A stretch of 64,000 bases of DNA from Candidatus Bathycorpusculum hydrogenotrophicum (GTDB taxonomy: Archaea > Thermoproteota > Bathyarchaeia > Bathyarchaeales > Bathycorpusculaceae): the NCBI GenBank assembly GCA_009783705.1, contig WRCX01000003.1:18954-82953 (forward strand), in the 5' to 3' direction. The position numbers and the translations under genes are program-made. Below, piece after piece: positions 24,350 through 33,593 of the stretch. The first letter of the stretch is position 1. Each line of letters opens with the position of its first letter. The notes below the pieces were generated by a model. It searched no databases and was not told where the DNA came from. It saw only the letters and a program-made list of their open reading frames with translations.

Positions 24350-25912
24350 ATGAAGCGTGTCGCGGCTTATTGCAGGGTTTCGACCGAGCAAGATGACCAG
24401 TTAAACAGCTTAGAGAATCAGAAAAGGTATTTTGAGCAGTATATTGGCGGAAATTTTGACTGGGAATCTTGCGGTTTATATGTTGACGAGGGCATAAGCG
24501 GCACGAGTGTTGAGAAGCGTGTTGAATTTCAACGGATGATAACGGACGCTGAAAATAAAAAATTTGATTTGTTGCTCACAAAGGAAATAAGCCGTTTTGC
24601 GAGAAACACGCTTGACAGCATATTTTACACACGCAAGTTAAAGGGGTTGGGTATCGGGGTGGTGTTTATGAATGACAACATAAACACGCTTGATTCTGAC
24701 GCAGAATTAAGACTAACAATTATGTCAAGCATCGCCCAAGAAGAAAGCCGAAAGACCTCCGAGCGGGTACGCTGGGGACAAAAACGACGCATGGAACAAG
24801 GCGTAGTCTTCGGGTCGGGCGTATTTGGGTATCATCTCGAAAAAGGCAAACTCTCCATAAAAGAAGATGAAGCCAAAACCGTCCGACACATATTTGACCT
24901 GTATTTGTCAGGCATGGGAATTCACCGCATAAGCAAAGAGCTTGAAAACAAAGCCATACCCGCACCAAAGGGTGATGAGCGATGGAAAAACGCGACTGTG
25001 TTGCGTATGCTCAAAAACGACAAATACACAGGAACACTAAGACAAAAAAAACAGATAACAACCGACTTTCTAAGCCACAAACGCAAAACCAACGAAGGCG
25101 AAGAAAACTACATCACCATAGAAAACAACCACGAACCCATCATAACCACCGAAACATTCAACAAAATACAAAAAGAACTTACACGCAGAAGAAACGCTAC
25201 AATAGAAAAAGGACGATACTCCAACCGACATGTATGGAGCGGAAAAATCAAATGCGCTTACTGCAACTCAACCTTCAAGCGCAAGGACATGAAAAACGCT
25301 GACAGAACATTTTGGCAATGCACCGAAGCGATGAAGTACGGCAAAGAAAAAGTCAACGCCGCAGGGCAAAAAGTGGGATGCAACTGTCAAACGGTACATG
25401 AGCAGTTTTTGAAGGCAAACTTTTTAGCTGTGCTGGATGCGGCTATTGAAAACAAAGATGCGGTTGTGCTGGAGCTAAAAGAGCGGGTACGCCACGCCAT
25501 AGACGAAAGCCCCAACAAAGGAACCGAGCTAAAAGAGGTCATGGCTGATCTTGACAAAGTTGCCGCTCGCAAGTCAAAGTTAATAGAGATGTATCTTGAC
25601 GGAATGATAAAGCGTCCCGAATTTGAAAAAACCTTCGCGGGATATGAAAAACAACAAAATCACCTGCAAAAACGGCTGTCGGCTCTAGATAGCGAAAACA
25701 AAGTTGCGGAAGATTTACGCCAAAAATTAGAGAACATAGACCAAGCCGTTGAAAATTTGGCGCGGCTCAAAGAATTTGGCGATTCGATATGCGGCGAAGT
25801 GCTTGCCAAGGTCGTGGTCGAGGGCAGAGACAAAATGACATTTTACCTAACAACGGGTGAGAATACAAACCCCGTCTTTTTTAAAATACCACTTTTGACA
25901 ACACAGTATTGA
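24350..25912 (+). CDS. Large serine recombinase at the right end of element 2, 520 aa
   Basis: Close homologue of 6183-7757, with the same AAYCRVSTEQDDQLNSLENQ start, ISRFARNTLD, zinc ribbon (CAYCNSTFKRK, WQC, GCNC) and coiled coil. The shared sequence ends at FFKIPLL; the last residues TTQY and the stop are encoded by the invaded gene. It is followed within the same bases by the minus-strand surface-protein N-terminus. No SHOCT microgene lies directly upstream here (decayed copies are at 22603-22805). Probably catalyses integration of element 2. Confidence 0.92.
   Translation: MKRVAAYCRVSTEQDDQLNSLENQKRYFEQYIGGNFDWESCGLYVDEGISGTSVEKRVEFQRMITDAENKKFDLLLTKEISRFARNTLDSIFYTRKLKGLGIGVVFMNDNINTLDSDAELRLTIMSSIAQEESRKTSERVRWGQKRRMEQGVVFGSGVFGYHLEKGKLSIKEDEAKTVRHIFDLYLSGMGIHRISKELENKAIPAPKGDERWKNATVLRMLKNDKYTGTLRQKKQITTDFLSHKRKTNEGEENYITIENNHEPIITTETFNKIQKELTRRRNATIEKGRYSNRHVWSGKIKCAYCNSTFKRKDMKNADRTFWQCTEAMKYGKEKVNAAGQKVGCNCQTVHEQFLKANFLAVLDAAIENKDAVVLELKERVRHAIDESPNKGTELKEVMADLDKVAARKSKLIEMYLDGMIKRPEFEKTFAGYEKQQNHLQKRLSALDSENKVAEDLRQKLENIDQAVENLARLKEFGDSICGEVLAKVVVEGRDKMTFYLTTGENTNPVFFKIPLLTTQY
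25883..25898 (+). other. Right end (attR) of element 2
   Basis: AAAATACCACTTTTGA differs from the element 1 end at 7726-7740 by one base. Beyond it the DNA matches the opposite-strand coding sequence of the intact surface gene at 27716-27740. Confidence 0.65.
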
Positions 25913-26141
25913 CAGCATTTCTAAGTTCCCTCTCGGTACTAACCACTCTATCAGATGCACCCAAAACAAAAGGAAAAACACCACCGCTAAATACAGAAAC
26001 AAAACAAGAAAAAAACAACACCACAACAAACAATAAAGAAACAAAAAAAGCCACACTATAGAAACAACAGAAATGGACATTAGATTTAACAGCCATATAC
26101 ATTGAGATAACCTCGCAGTGGTGTATCTTAGAATTCAACAT
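25899..26141 (-). pseudogene. Beta-helix surface protein gene, N-terminus, interrupted by element 2
   Basis: From an ATG at 26139-26141 the minus strand encodes a hydrophobic signal anchor (SVAFFVSLLFVVVLFFSC) and then STERELRNAVNTVL. This corresponds to the N-terminal part of 26486-27916 (anchor, then SEKELRNAVDNAL). The frame is cut by the element end and closes after a few element-encoded codons (SKVVF). The missing continuation may be the scrap at 7741-7863 and DNA beyond the left window edge. Confidence 0.7.
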
Positions 26142-26485
26142 ACTTTAAAGACAGGTTATATAATTTACTACAAAAAACCCACTGAAAACACGGTTTTAGA
26201 GTTCTCCCAGTATCGGTTCACAGCCAACGGTACACCCTAATACAAAGGCTCAGAAACTATACCACGATCTTGAGGATAAAACCCTGTGTTAGTCGGATGA
26301 GACCCACTTTCAGCTTTAGCCTTTAGATAGAGGATTATTTGATCACTCAAATTTCTTTTAAGTGACAAAAGTACAGTTTAGGTTTTAACAGACAAGCTTA
26401 CTTTGACTCATAAGTCTGCTCTTTGGCATAAAAACAATCAGCAACACTTGAAAGAACCAACGATAAGGTACTCCACATTAATGCA
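26142..26485. other. Intergenic DNA between two surface-protein genes
   Basis: 344 bp without a supported gene. It would carry the promoter of the interrupted gene (reading left) and the terminator of 26486-27916 (also reading left). No clear TATA box or hairpin stands out. Confidence 0.3.
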
Positions 26486-27916
26486 CTACCATCTTGTAAA
26501 CGGAAAAGTTGGAGCTCCATGGTCCACAACGCTGCCACTGGCTACATCATTACCTTTGGAGACAGCATTATTATTAGTAATCACACCACTTGCCCTGTTA
26601 AAAATGCCATCATTATTGTATACACCACCACCGTAAATTGCTGTGTTGTTAGTAATTACGCCATTAGACATACTAAAAAGACCAGACACGAAAAAAGTAT
26701 CATCAGGCTTAACTTCAGCAAAGACATTAGAGTTATACACACCGCCTCCATGACCTCCAGCGTCATCTATGGCTGTGTTGTCAGCGATTACTCCACCTGA
26801 CATAGTAAAGTTGCCATTGTTACATACACCGCCTCCATCTAGAGCTGTGTTACCATAAATTTTGCCACTTGACAACTCAAAGGATCCAGGTCCCACATAT
26901 ATGCCACCGCCATTACGGTTAGCTGTGTTATTAGCAATTAGCGCATCACCACACATTTCAAACGTATTACCACCATATACACCCCCGCCATTTTCAGCCG
27001 TATTATTAACAATCACGGCATTATCTGACATACTAAAAGAACCCCCACAACTAGTTAAAGCATGATTCACAAATACACCCCCGCCATTTTCAGCCGTATT
27101 ATTAACAATTAGCGCATCACCACACATTTCAAAATGACCCCCAAATGCACACACACCACCACCACACCCAGCGGTGTTGTTAGCAATCACACCACCAGAC
27201 ATCACAAAAGAACCCCAATAACCAATATTCACGCCACTATCTTTGTTGTTAGAAATTATGCCACCAGACATCACAAAAGAACCCCCGTGAGCAGCATATA
27301 CGCCATCACCAACATATCTAGTGGCCAAGTTTACGCCACTATCCTCATTATTAGTGATTAGACCGCCTACCATCTCAAAAGTGCCAAAATTTGCCACTCC
27401 GCCACCACCAAATAACCCCATAGTGTTACCGGAAATTTCTCCATCCAACAAAATGAGCACACCATCAAACTCAACAAATACGCCCCAGCCCTCAGCACCT
27501 GACACATGAGTTACAATGATGCCATCAAGTCTCAATATGCAACCATCATTAACAATAATAGTATCCTGTGGATTATCGGGATCATGTTTACTTGCTCCAA
27601 TTAGTTTAAAAAAATTAACGTTGTTGTTGCTTGTTAGGGTGATGTTTTTATTGGCAGAAATAACAAGTGACTTTGCAAGTTTGATATCTTTGTCAAGTGT
27701 GATAATTGTAGGTTCCAGGGCATTATCGACAGCATTTCTAAGTTCTTTTTCGCTCCTAACATGTATAGTACCATCCAAGATAGTATCCTCTGAATTTATC
27801 ATAAATGCACAAACAGCCAACAACGAAAAAATTAACAACACAACTATCAGGGCAAGTAATATCATAGTGTTACGCGAATTATGAACCTTAAACTTAGACC
27901 CAACAGCCATACGCAT
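26486..27916 (-). CDS. Secreted beta-helix repeat protein, 476 aa
   Basis: The N-terminal signal anchor (about 17-43) is followed by an ELRNAVDNAL region and then about 15 imperfect repeats of roughly 24-30 residues with the pattern GGGVYN / F-x-M-S-G-G-x-I-x-x-N-T-A. Such repeats fold as right-handed beta-helices and occur in Pmp-like and pectate-lyase-like surface proteins. There is no C-terminal membrane segment; it ends GAPTFPFTRW. It would be held by its N-terminal anchor or released. The neighbouring interrupted gene and the 1562-aa protein at 35701 belong to the same family. Probable role: surface contact or glycan binding (inference). Confidence 0.8.
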   Translation of the reverse strand: MRMAVGSKFKVHNSRNTMILLALIVVLLIFSLLAVCAFMINSEDTILDGTIHVRSEKELRNAVDNALEPTIITLDKDIKLAKSLVISANKNITLTSNNNVNFFKLIGASKHDPDNPQDTIIVNDGCILRLDGIIVTHVSGAEGWGVFVEFDGVLILLDGEISGNTMGLFGGGGVANFGTFEMVGGLITNNEDSGVNLATRYVGDGVYAAHGGSFVMSGGIISNNKDSGVNIGYWGSFVMSGGVIANNTAGCGGGVCAFGGHFEMCGDALIVNNTAENGGGVFVNHALTSCGGSFSMSDNAVIVNNTAENGGGVYGGNTFEMCGDALIANNTANRNGGGIYVGPGSFELSSGKIYGNTALDGGGVCNNGNFTMSGGVIADNTAIDDAGGHGGGVYNSNVFAEVKPDDTFFVSGLFSMSNGVITNNTAIYGGGVYNNDGIFNRASGVITNNNAVSKGNDVASGSVVDHGAPTFPFTRW

Positions 27917-28213
27917 ATGTCATCTGCCTTGTATAAACACACAATAATGCAGAGTGCTAATGTATCTTGTGTTTTTGGAGGCAAAAGAGTGGAAGTATAA
28001 TTGTGAAGCAGAAGATTTCTACGTTACTTAGCAACCAACAGGTTAGAATCTGCCTAAGTTGTGGTCCGACAAGTTCTCATGGAAAGTAAAGACGACAAAC
28101 TATGCATTCAGTTCAACTCATAAAATGTTTGTTTTTACGCAACTGAGTATCATATTGCAGTCACAAATTTATTTAAACGCTCAAAAGTCTCTGCTGACAA
28201 AGGAGGTCACATT
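27917..28213. other. Intergenic DNA between divergent genes
   Basis: Promoter space for the minus-strand surface protein and the plus-strand zinc-finger microgene. The latter has a strong ribosome site, AAAGGAGG, at 28199-28206. Confidence 0.35.
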
Positions 28214-28351
28214 ATGCCTATGAACATATATGAAACCTTCAAGTGTCCCATCTGTAAAACAGAATTCATAAACCCTGAAGAACTTCGAGTTCACAGAATC
28301 AACACCCACAAAGGCCAAATCCACGAAATCGGTCTGGGAGCTTTCCCCTAA
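28214..28351 (+). CDS. C2H2 zinc-finger microprotein, 45 aa
   Basis: ATG to TAA, 46 codons, with an excellent AAAGGAGG ribosome site 7 bp upstream. The product carries one classical C2H2 finger: FKCPICKTEF, then ELRVHRINTHKG (C-x2-C-x12-H-x4-H). A short GQIHEIGLGAFP tail follows. Single-finger microproteins of this kind are common in archaea and are thought to bind nucleic acid or regulate transcription. It reads toward the PEBP gene and may be cotranscribed with it (29 bp to that start). Confidence 0.7.
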   Translation: MPMNIYETFKCPICKTEFINPEELRVHRINTHKGQIHEIGLGAFP

Positions 28352-28380
28352 ACACCAACCATGTTTAATTGAGGGTATAT

Positions 28381-28827
28381 ATGAAGCCACTAATAACACT
28401 AACTTGTTCTGCCTTCAAAGAAGGGGAAACCATTCCAGAAAAATACACCTGTATAGGTCAAAATCTAAATCCACCCCTAAACATTGAAAACATACCTAAA
28501 AATACAAAAGGTCTTAGCTTAATTTTTGAAGATCCCGATGCACCAAACGGTGTTTTTACTCATTGGCTAGTTTGGAACATTCCCGTCTCCACAAAGAGCA
28601 TATCTGAAAATGCCAAGCCGAGAACAGAGGGATTAAACAGCAACGGCAAAATTGGATACATGGGACCCTGTCCACCCAGTGGTAAACCACATCGATATAT
28701 CTTTAGAATTTATGCGCTTGATATTGAATTAAAGCTTGAAGCCGGATCGGATAGAGATGCTCTTGAGCGGGCAATGCAGAGCCATATCATCGCAGAAGGC
28801 AATTTGAGAGGGATATTTAGCCGATAA
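28381..28827 (+). CDS. YbhB/YbcL (PEBP) family protein, 148 aa
   Basis: Phosphatidylethanolamine-binding-protein fold. It shows the family marks AFKEGETIPEKYTC, NLNPPLNI, LIFEDPDAPNGVFTHWLVWNIP (the D-P-D-x-P and ligand-site histidine) and GYMGPCPPSGKPHRYIFRIYALD. Length is normal for the bacterial/archaeal family. The ATG at 28381 is preferred because a GAGG site lies 8 bp upstream; a TTG four codons earlier is possible. The role in prokaryotes is unclear; it may bind small phosphorylated ligands. Confidence 0.9.
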   Translation: MKPLITLTCSAFKEGETIPEKYTCIGQNLNPPLNIENIPKNTKGLSLIFEDPDAPNGVFTHWLVWNIPVSTKSISENAKPRTEGLNSNGKIGYMGPCPPSGKPHRYIFRIYALDIELKLEAGSDRDALERAMQSHIIAEGNLRGIFSR

Positions 28828-28884
28828 TTCAATGAGAATCGAGTTTTCAAAAGTTAAATATGGGTTCTTTGTTTGTGTGTTTAG

Positions 28885-30033
28885 TTGAGCGATTTGAACC
28901 GTAGAGTTGTTCTTTACATTACTTCAGCGGCCATTATCGTAATTATTTTCTCGCTTTTTTTGGGTCTTAACTGGACAGAAGTTAATCAAGCAAGTGAGAG
29001 GGAATTCTATGTTGGGGTTGAATATGCTTATGGCGGCCAAGTTGAGGAGGTTAAAGCATTGGTGGATAAAGTTAGAAATTATACAAACTTGTTTATCATG
29101 GGCTCAGTCGATGATAATTTTAAAACAAACCGTAGCGCATTAGATGAAGCCTGTGACTACATAGCTGGCGCCAAACTACACCTTATAGTTCTATTTACGG
29201 ATAGCAACCAATACAACTATTCCATCTTTGATTGGATGACTAAAGCTGAACAGAAATATGGTAATCTGTTTCTGGGTGTTTATCGCTATGATGAACCGGG
29301 CGGTAACCAAATAGACACCGGACCCACAAGCCTCATCAAATCCGGTACAACCTACACCGAAGTCGCTGAGAACTATACTAACACAATAAAAACTATCTTT
29401 GTTGACAACTATCTCAAAGCGGCACCCCGCATTTTTACTGCCGACTATGGACTCTACTGGTTTGATTACAAAGCAAATTATAGCACCGTTTTTGTTGAAT
29501 ACGTTGGCAATGAGAGCCGTGCACGCCATATTGCACTAGGCCGAGCGGCGGCAGAAACCTTTGCTAAAGACTGGGGAGTCATCGTCACATGGAAATATGA
29601 ACAACCACCCTACATAGAAAGCGGAGAAGAACTCTATAGCGATCTCGCATTAGCTTATGCATGTGGCGCCAAATACGCAGTTGTTTTTAGCTATCCCCAA
29701 ATCGGTGAGTATGGCATTCTAACCGAGGAGCACTTTGAAGCTTTAGAGAAATTCTGCCATACCCGCCACAATAATCCAGATAGCTTAGGCTCCAGCCCAG
29801 CCAATATCGCCTATGTGGTGCCCGCGGATTATGGATTTGGCTTCCGCCGCCCCAACGACACCATCTGGGGACTATTTCCTGCTGATGAATTAGCTGAAAA
29901 AATCTACACAGACATAGAAACCCTGACCAATAGATACGGAGCACAACTAAACATTTTTTATAATGAACCCCAAACTGAGGCCATACTAAAGAACTACACA
30001 GAAGTTTTCTATTGGAACCAAACCCGCCCATAA
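28885..30033 (+). CDS. Membrane-anchored extracellular protein, probable sugar-active barrel, 382 aa
   Basis: TTG start. Residues about 8-28 form a signal anchor (VVLYITSAAIIVIIFSLFLGL). The rest is an exported domain with many N-x-S/T sites. The order of elements (VGVEYAYGGQ, LHLIVLFTDSNQ, FLGVYRYDEPGG, ADYGLYWFDYK, GVIVTWKYEQPPY, YAVVFSYPQIGEYG) looks like a TIM barrel of glycoside-hydrolase type, with acidic residues at strand ends (YRYDEPGG). I cannot assign a family or prove catalysis. It may act in surface glycan processing. A separate transcription unit. Confidence 0.55.
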   Translation: MSDLNRRVVLYITSAAIIVIIFSLFLGLNWTEVNQASEREFYVGVEYAYGGQVEEVKALVDKVRNYTNLFIMGSVDDNFKTNRSALDEACDYIAGAKLHLIVLFTDSNQYNYSIFDWMTKAEQKYGNLFLGVYRYDEPGGNQIDTGPTSLIKSGTTYTEVAENYTNTIKTIFVDNYLKAAPRIFTADYGLYWFDYKANYSTVFVEYVGNESRARHIALGRAAAETFAKDWGVIVTWKYEQPPYIESGEELYSDLALAYACGAKYAVVFSYPQIGEYGILTEEHFEALEKFCHTRHNNPDSLGSSPANIAYVVPADYGFGFRRPNDTIWGLFPADELAEKIYTDIETLTNRYGAQLNIFYNEPQTEAILKNYTEVFYWNQTRP

Positions 30034-30184
30034 AACCAAGGCATAGTAACTGTTAGAAACTAAGGCAACAACTTTTGACGACTTATGCGCTCAAAAAAGA
30101 TAAAAAAAGATAACTTTACAACATATTGTTTCTTGTGTGCACAGCTCATGTGTATTTTTATGTTTGGGAGTTCATCTAATATTG

Positions 30185-31117
30185 ATGGATATGTCGTCCA
30201 GTGAAGTTCTCATCGAAGCTTCAGGTTTAACCAAGAAATTCGGTGAATTTGTTGCGGTTGATCATATCGATTTTGAAGTGCATCGAGGTGAATGTGTCGG
30301 TTTTTTGGGGCCAAACGGCGCTGGCAAGACGACGACTGTGCGTATGATGTATTGTTTTCTTATGCCTACCTCTGGTGTACTCAAAGTGGCGGGGTTAAGC
30401 GTTAACACTAGTTGTCGGGAGATCAAAGCATTGGTTGGTGTGGCGCAACAGGAGGATAACTTGGATCCTGACTTCTCAGTTATAAAAAATCTCACTGTGT
30501 ATGCGCGGTATTTTGATATTCCCAAAGCAGAGGCACTCAAACGGGCCGAGGAGTTGCTTAGGTTTTTTCAGTTAGAAGAGAAACGTGATGTTTCGATAAT
30601 GGCGCTCTCTACGGGTATGAAGCGCCGATTGATTTTTGCTCGAGCGTTGCTCAACAAACCCCAAATTCTGCTCTTAGATGAACCTACTACGGGACTAGAT
30701 CCGCAGGCACGGCATTTGGTTTGGGATGAGGTTCGGTTGCTCAAAAAGCAACAGGTGACGGTGATTTTGACTACGCACTATATGGATGAGGCGCAAATTC
30801 TCTGTGATCGCATCTTAATTGTGGATCAGGGTAAAATCATCGAGCAGGGCACCCCTGCTGATCTTATCAAAAAACATGTGGGTACCGAAGTTTTAGAAAT
30901 GGACTATGATCAGAAATTGATGCCGCTTCTCAAGGAGGCGTTTGGGGAGGCTCGTATGGAGCGTTTGGGGGAGCGGATACAAATATTTACTGATCAACCG
31001 CATGGAGTGTTTGAGGGGTTTCTTAATGAACATAAACTCCAAAATGTATCGATACGTAATGCCAACATTGAAGATGTTTTCTTAAAATTAACCGGCAGAG
31101 GCTTAAGAGAAACATGA
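30185..31117 (+). CDS. ABC transporter ATP-binding protein (ABC-2 exporter), about 310 aa
   Basis: Complete ATPase: Walker A GPNGAGKTTTVRM (about residue 40), Q-loop VGVAQQEDNLDPDFSV, signature MALSTGMKRRLIFARALL, Walker B ILLLDEPTTGLD, H-loop ILTTHYMDEA. A C-terminal regulatory region follows. DrrA/NodI-like. The ATG at 30185 is preferred to a longer frame that would add an implausible hydrophobic leader. It overlaps the permease gene by 4 bp (ATGA), so the two form an operon and a two-component exporter of unknown substrate. Confidence 0.93.
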   Translation: MDMSSSEVLIEASGLTKKFGEFVAVDHIDFEVHRGECVGFLGPNGAGKTTTVRMMYCFLMPTSGVLKVAGLSVNTSCREIKALVGVAQQEDNLDPDFSVIKNLTVYARYFDIPKAEALKRAEELLRFFQLEEKRDVSIMALSTGMKRRLIFARALLNKPQILLLDEPTTGLDPQARHLVWDEVRLLKKQQVTVILTTHYMDEAQILCDRILIVDQGKIIEQGTPADLIKKHVGTEVLEMDYDQKLMPLLKEAFGEARMERLGERIQIFTDQPHGVFEGFLNEHKLQNVSIRNANIEDVFLKLTGRGLRET

Positions 31118-31965
31118 GTGAAGGGCACATCCGCAAATCACCCGCAAAATTCTCCATACCCCGCCTATCGTATCGTGTCTGGAGAGTATGGCGCCGCAAC
31201 ATTGATGTATTTTTCAAAACAGTCAAAGTTAATTTTTTTCCATCTCTTTTGGAACCGATGCTCTATCTCTTTGCCTTTGGTTTTGGTTTAGGCGGCTTTA
31301 TACCCAATATAGCTGGACAGCCATACATCAATTTTATCGCGCCTGCATTGGTGGCGGTGGCCATCATGAATGGTGCTTTCTATGAGTGTACATTTGCATC
31401 GTTTGTACGTATGTATTTCCAGAAGACCTTTGATGCTATAGTTGCTACGCCTGTGAGTGTGGAGGAAGTTGTTGCCGGTGAGCTACTATGGGGTGCTACC
31501 CGAGCCACTATAAATGCGTCGATTGTTTTGTTGGTTGTTGCTATGGCCGGTTTGTTTACACCTGTACCGTTGGTTAGCTCGCCGTTGTTTTTGCTTGCGG
31601 TACCCCTTGCGTTTTTTGGCGGGCTTCTTTTTGCATCCATTGCTATGTGCTTTACTGCCGCGGCATCCAACATTGATTTCTTTAATTACCCCACCTTTCT
31701 CTTCTTAACGCCTATGTTTTTTTTGTGTGGGACTTTCTTTCCGTTGACTTCTCTGCCGGTTGCCGCGCAAGGATTAGCCATGGCGGTTTTGCCGTTAACA
31801 CATGTCATAAATGCAACTCGTGCCCTTTTGGTTGGTACTGTGGAACCAATTCTGGGTTTGAGCACAAGCACGCTTCTCTTAGTAAGTTCCATTTGGCTGG
31901 TAACTGCTACCTGTTTCTTTTTTGTATTAAGCATCAATTTAATGAAAAAACGCTTAACAAGCTAG
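31114..31965 (+). CDS. ABC-2 type permease, 283 aa
   Basis: Partner of the ATPase just upstream. About six membrane segments (starting near 40-60 LLEPMLYLFAFGFGLGGF, then NFIAPALVAVAIMNGAF, ASIVLLVVAMAGL, and others). The ABC-2 signature region NYPTFLFLTPMFFLCGTFFPLTSLP is present, typical of NodJ/DrrB-like permeases. Exports lipids, glycans or drugs in relatives; the substrate here is unknown. Confidence 0.9.
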   Translation: MSEGHIRKSPAKFSIPRLSYRVWRVWRRNIDVFFKTVKVNFFPSLLEPMLYLFAFGFGLGGFIPNIAGQPYINFIAPALVAVAIMNGAFYECTFASFVRMYFQKTFDAIVATPVSVEEVVAGELLWGATRATINASIVLLVVAMAGLFTPVPLVSSPLFLLAVPLAFFGGLLFASIAMCFTAAASNIDFFNYPTFLFLTPMFFLCGTFFPLTSLPVAAQGLAMAVLPLTHVINATRALLVGTVEPILGLSTSTLLLVSSIWLVTATCFFFVLSINLMKKRLTS

Positions 31966-32144
31966 GCATAGACCACGGTATCCGCATATATTTTTTGCAC
32001 AGTAAAAACAACCTACATAACATCAATACAAAATGTAACGTAACAAAGATATGCTTAAATTAAGTGCCTTGTGATAGCGAGTTGCCGCATAATAGACAAA
32101 CAACTAAATAGCCGTTTATCTAACAGCTTTTCAGAGGAATAACA

Positions 32145-32825
32145 ATGAGCTTAGACATTAACACAAGTAAAACAATAGGCGGTATAGGTGCACTTCTGGT
32201 ATTTATCAGCGTATTCACAAGTTTCTTGCAAATTCTCTATGTTCCCAACATCATGATGGTTTTAGGAATAATTCTGATACTAACTGGTTTATACGGTTTA
32301 AGCATCCACTATCGCGATACGGGCATCTTTAAAAAATCACTCATTGGCACAGTCATGGGGATAATTGGCATAGTTGTAGCAGTAATCATCCTTTTTGCTC
32401 TGCTTCTGCCAAGTCTTGTCCCTCTTGTACAAATGTCGTATCCTGGATGGGATGGCAATTGGAACACACTGCCAAACATGACGCTGGACACAAGCTTAAT
32501 GGATTCAAATGCAATTTGGGACACTCTTTCCCCAATACTCACTAACATAATTATTTTATTTGCTGTTCTGTGCATTTTTTCTATAATTGCAACGTTCTTT
32601 ATCAGACAATCACTAAAACAACTGAGAGAAAAATCAGATATTGGCTTATTTGAAACTACAGGGACATTGATGCTCATCGGAGGATTCTTGACCATCATCT
32701 TGATAGGATATATTTTAATTTGGATATCGGTTCTGCTTTTAGCAATTGCATTCTTCCAGATTAAACCTCAAGAACCAACACCCCAGTATGACACATATCA
32801 GCCATCGCCACCACCAATCCAATAA
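32145..32825 (+). CDS. DUF996-like membrane protein, 226 aa
   Basis: The N-terminal STSKTIGGIGALLVFI-type start (here NTSKTIGGIGALLVFISVF), four to five hydrophobic segments, and a soluble Pro-rich tail (QPSPPPIQ) match the archaeal DUF996 family. A GAGGAATAAC site precedes the ATG. Function unknown. Monocistronic. Confidence 0.7.
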   Translation: MSLDINTSKTIGGIGALLVFISVFTSFLQILYVPNIMMVLGIILILTGLYGLSIHYRDTGIFKKSLIGTVMGIIGIVVAVIILFALLLPSLVPLVQMSYPGWDGNWNTLPNMTLDTSLMDSNAIWDTLSPILTNIIILFAVLCIFSIIATFFIRQSLKQLREKSDIGLFETTGTLMLIGGFLTIILIGYILIWISVLLLAIAFFQIKPQEPTPQYDTYQPSPPPIQ

Positions 32826-33470
32826 CTGCCCACCACTTTTCTTTTTTTCAAACGGTTTGAGCATTTGGCAACAATCCATGGCGCTGTTTGCGATTTCCAG
32901 GGTACTATACCTTTTAAGTGCGTATCGTTGGATTTTAGCAATACCTTTACAGGTTCGATGGATTAAGCGTCCACCGTAATACATACCTTCACCCTTGTCT
33001 TTTCATCCACATAGAGCATAGGCCTTATGGCTCACGTAATTTTTGTGATGTGATTAAAAATATTTTGAATTTTATAAAAGAAATGCTTGACCAAATTAGG
33101 ATTTGCCTACATTCTGTAACGCTTCAATTTCATAAAACCGACATTCATCAGCATTTTTAATCTGTATCAAAGCTTGATAATATGCCCAATTTAGTCTAAA
33201 GTGCAATTCGCCAATCAGTGATTAGCGGTTTACATTCTCAGGTTTAGCATAATTTAATTGTTGAATTGATGGACATAAATTTGGCAGAACTGGCCGGCAT
33301 TTTTTAAATTTTCTGGACAACAACGGAAAAAATGATAGCTATCCATAATAACACAAAAATCGGCCATCAACCATCATCAACCGTAAAGGCACATAACTGC
33401 GATTATTTGCATAATTTGATGGTGGTTGAGTATCTAAAATAAGCACAAAAACTACCTGATAGATTTTTTT
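32826..33470. other. Intergenic region of 645 bp
   Basis: No supported gene. AT-rich and without long frames on either strand. It ends at the 3' end of the tRNA. A T-run at 33464-33471 lies directly past the tRNA CCA on the minus strand and probably terminates it. Confidence 0.4.
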
Positions 33471-33509
33471 TGGTCGGGAGAGCAGGATTTGAACCTGCGA
33501 CAGCTCGGT

Positions 33510-33556
33510 ATCTGTGGCCTAGACAGGCTAGAATGAAGCCCACCATGGGTAGACCT
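33510..33556 (-). other. Canonical tRNA intron at position 37/38
   Basis: 47 nt between G37 and A38, the usual archaeal intron site. Contains GGTCTACCC and TAGCCTGTCTAGGCC-type self-pairing segments. Confidence 0.65.
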
Positions 33557-33563
33557 CTACAGC

Positions 33564-33593
33564 TTCTCCACATACTAATCAAATTAGTATGCT
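33564..33593 (-). other. Non-canonical tRNA intron between positions 30 and 31
   Basis: A 30-nt insertion in the 5' strand of the anticodon stem. It holds a 9-bp hairpin (CATACTAAT / ATTAGTATG). TCTC upstream can pair with GAGA at its end, giving a relaxed bulge-helix-bulge form. Exact ends could shift by one or two bases. Confidence 0.6.

Larger units (their letters stand above)
7860..25898 (+). mobile_element. Integrative mobilizable element of about 18 kb (element 2)
   Basis: Bounded on the left by the junction at 7860-7864 and on the right by the recombinase end at 25898, with beta-helix surface-gene coding sequence on both sides. It contains two MobA/MobL relaxases, a VirD4-like coupling protein with two partners, a TndX-type recombinase, a SHOCT microgene, cargo and the closing recombinase. 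It lacks recognisable mating-pore genes (no VirB4-like ATPase), hence mobilizable rather than conjugative. It may be a composite: the TndX-type recombinase at 17918 suggests an older element nested in the left part. Bounds rest on sequence comparison by eye. Confidence 0.55.

Noticed and set aside
1..26000. The possibility that the mobile block is a mis-assembled bacterial contig
   Set aside because: The scrap at 7741-7863 and the N-terminus at 25899-26141 belong to the surface-gene family that continues next to archaeal genes, so the junctions look biological; not fully excluded without reads.
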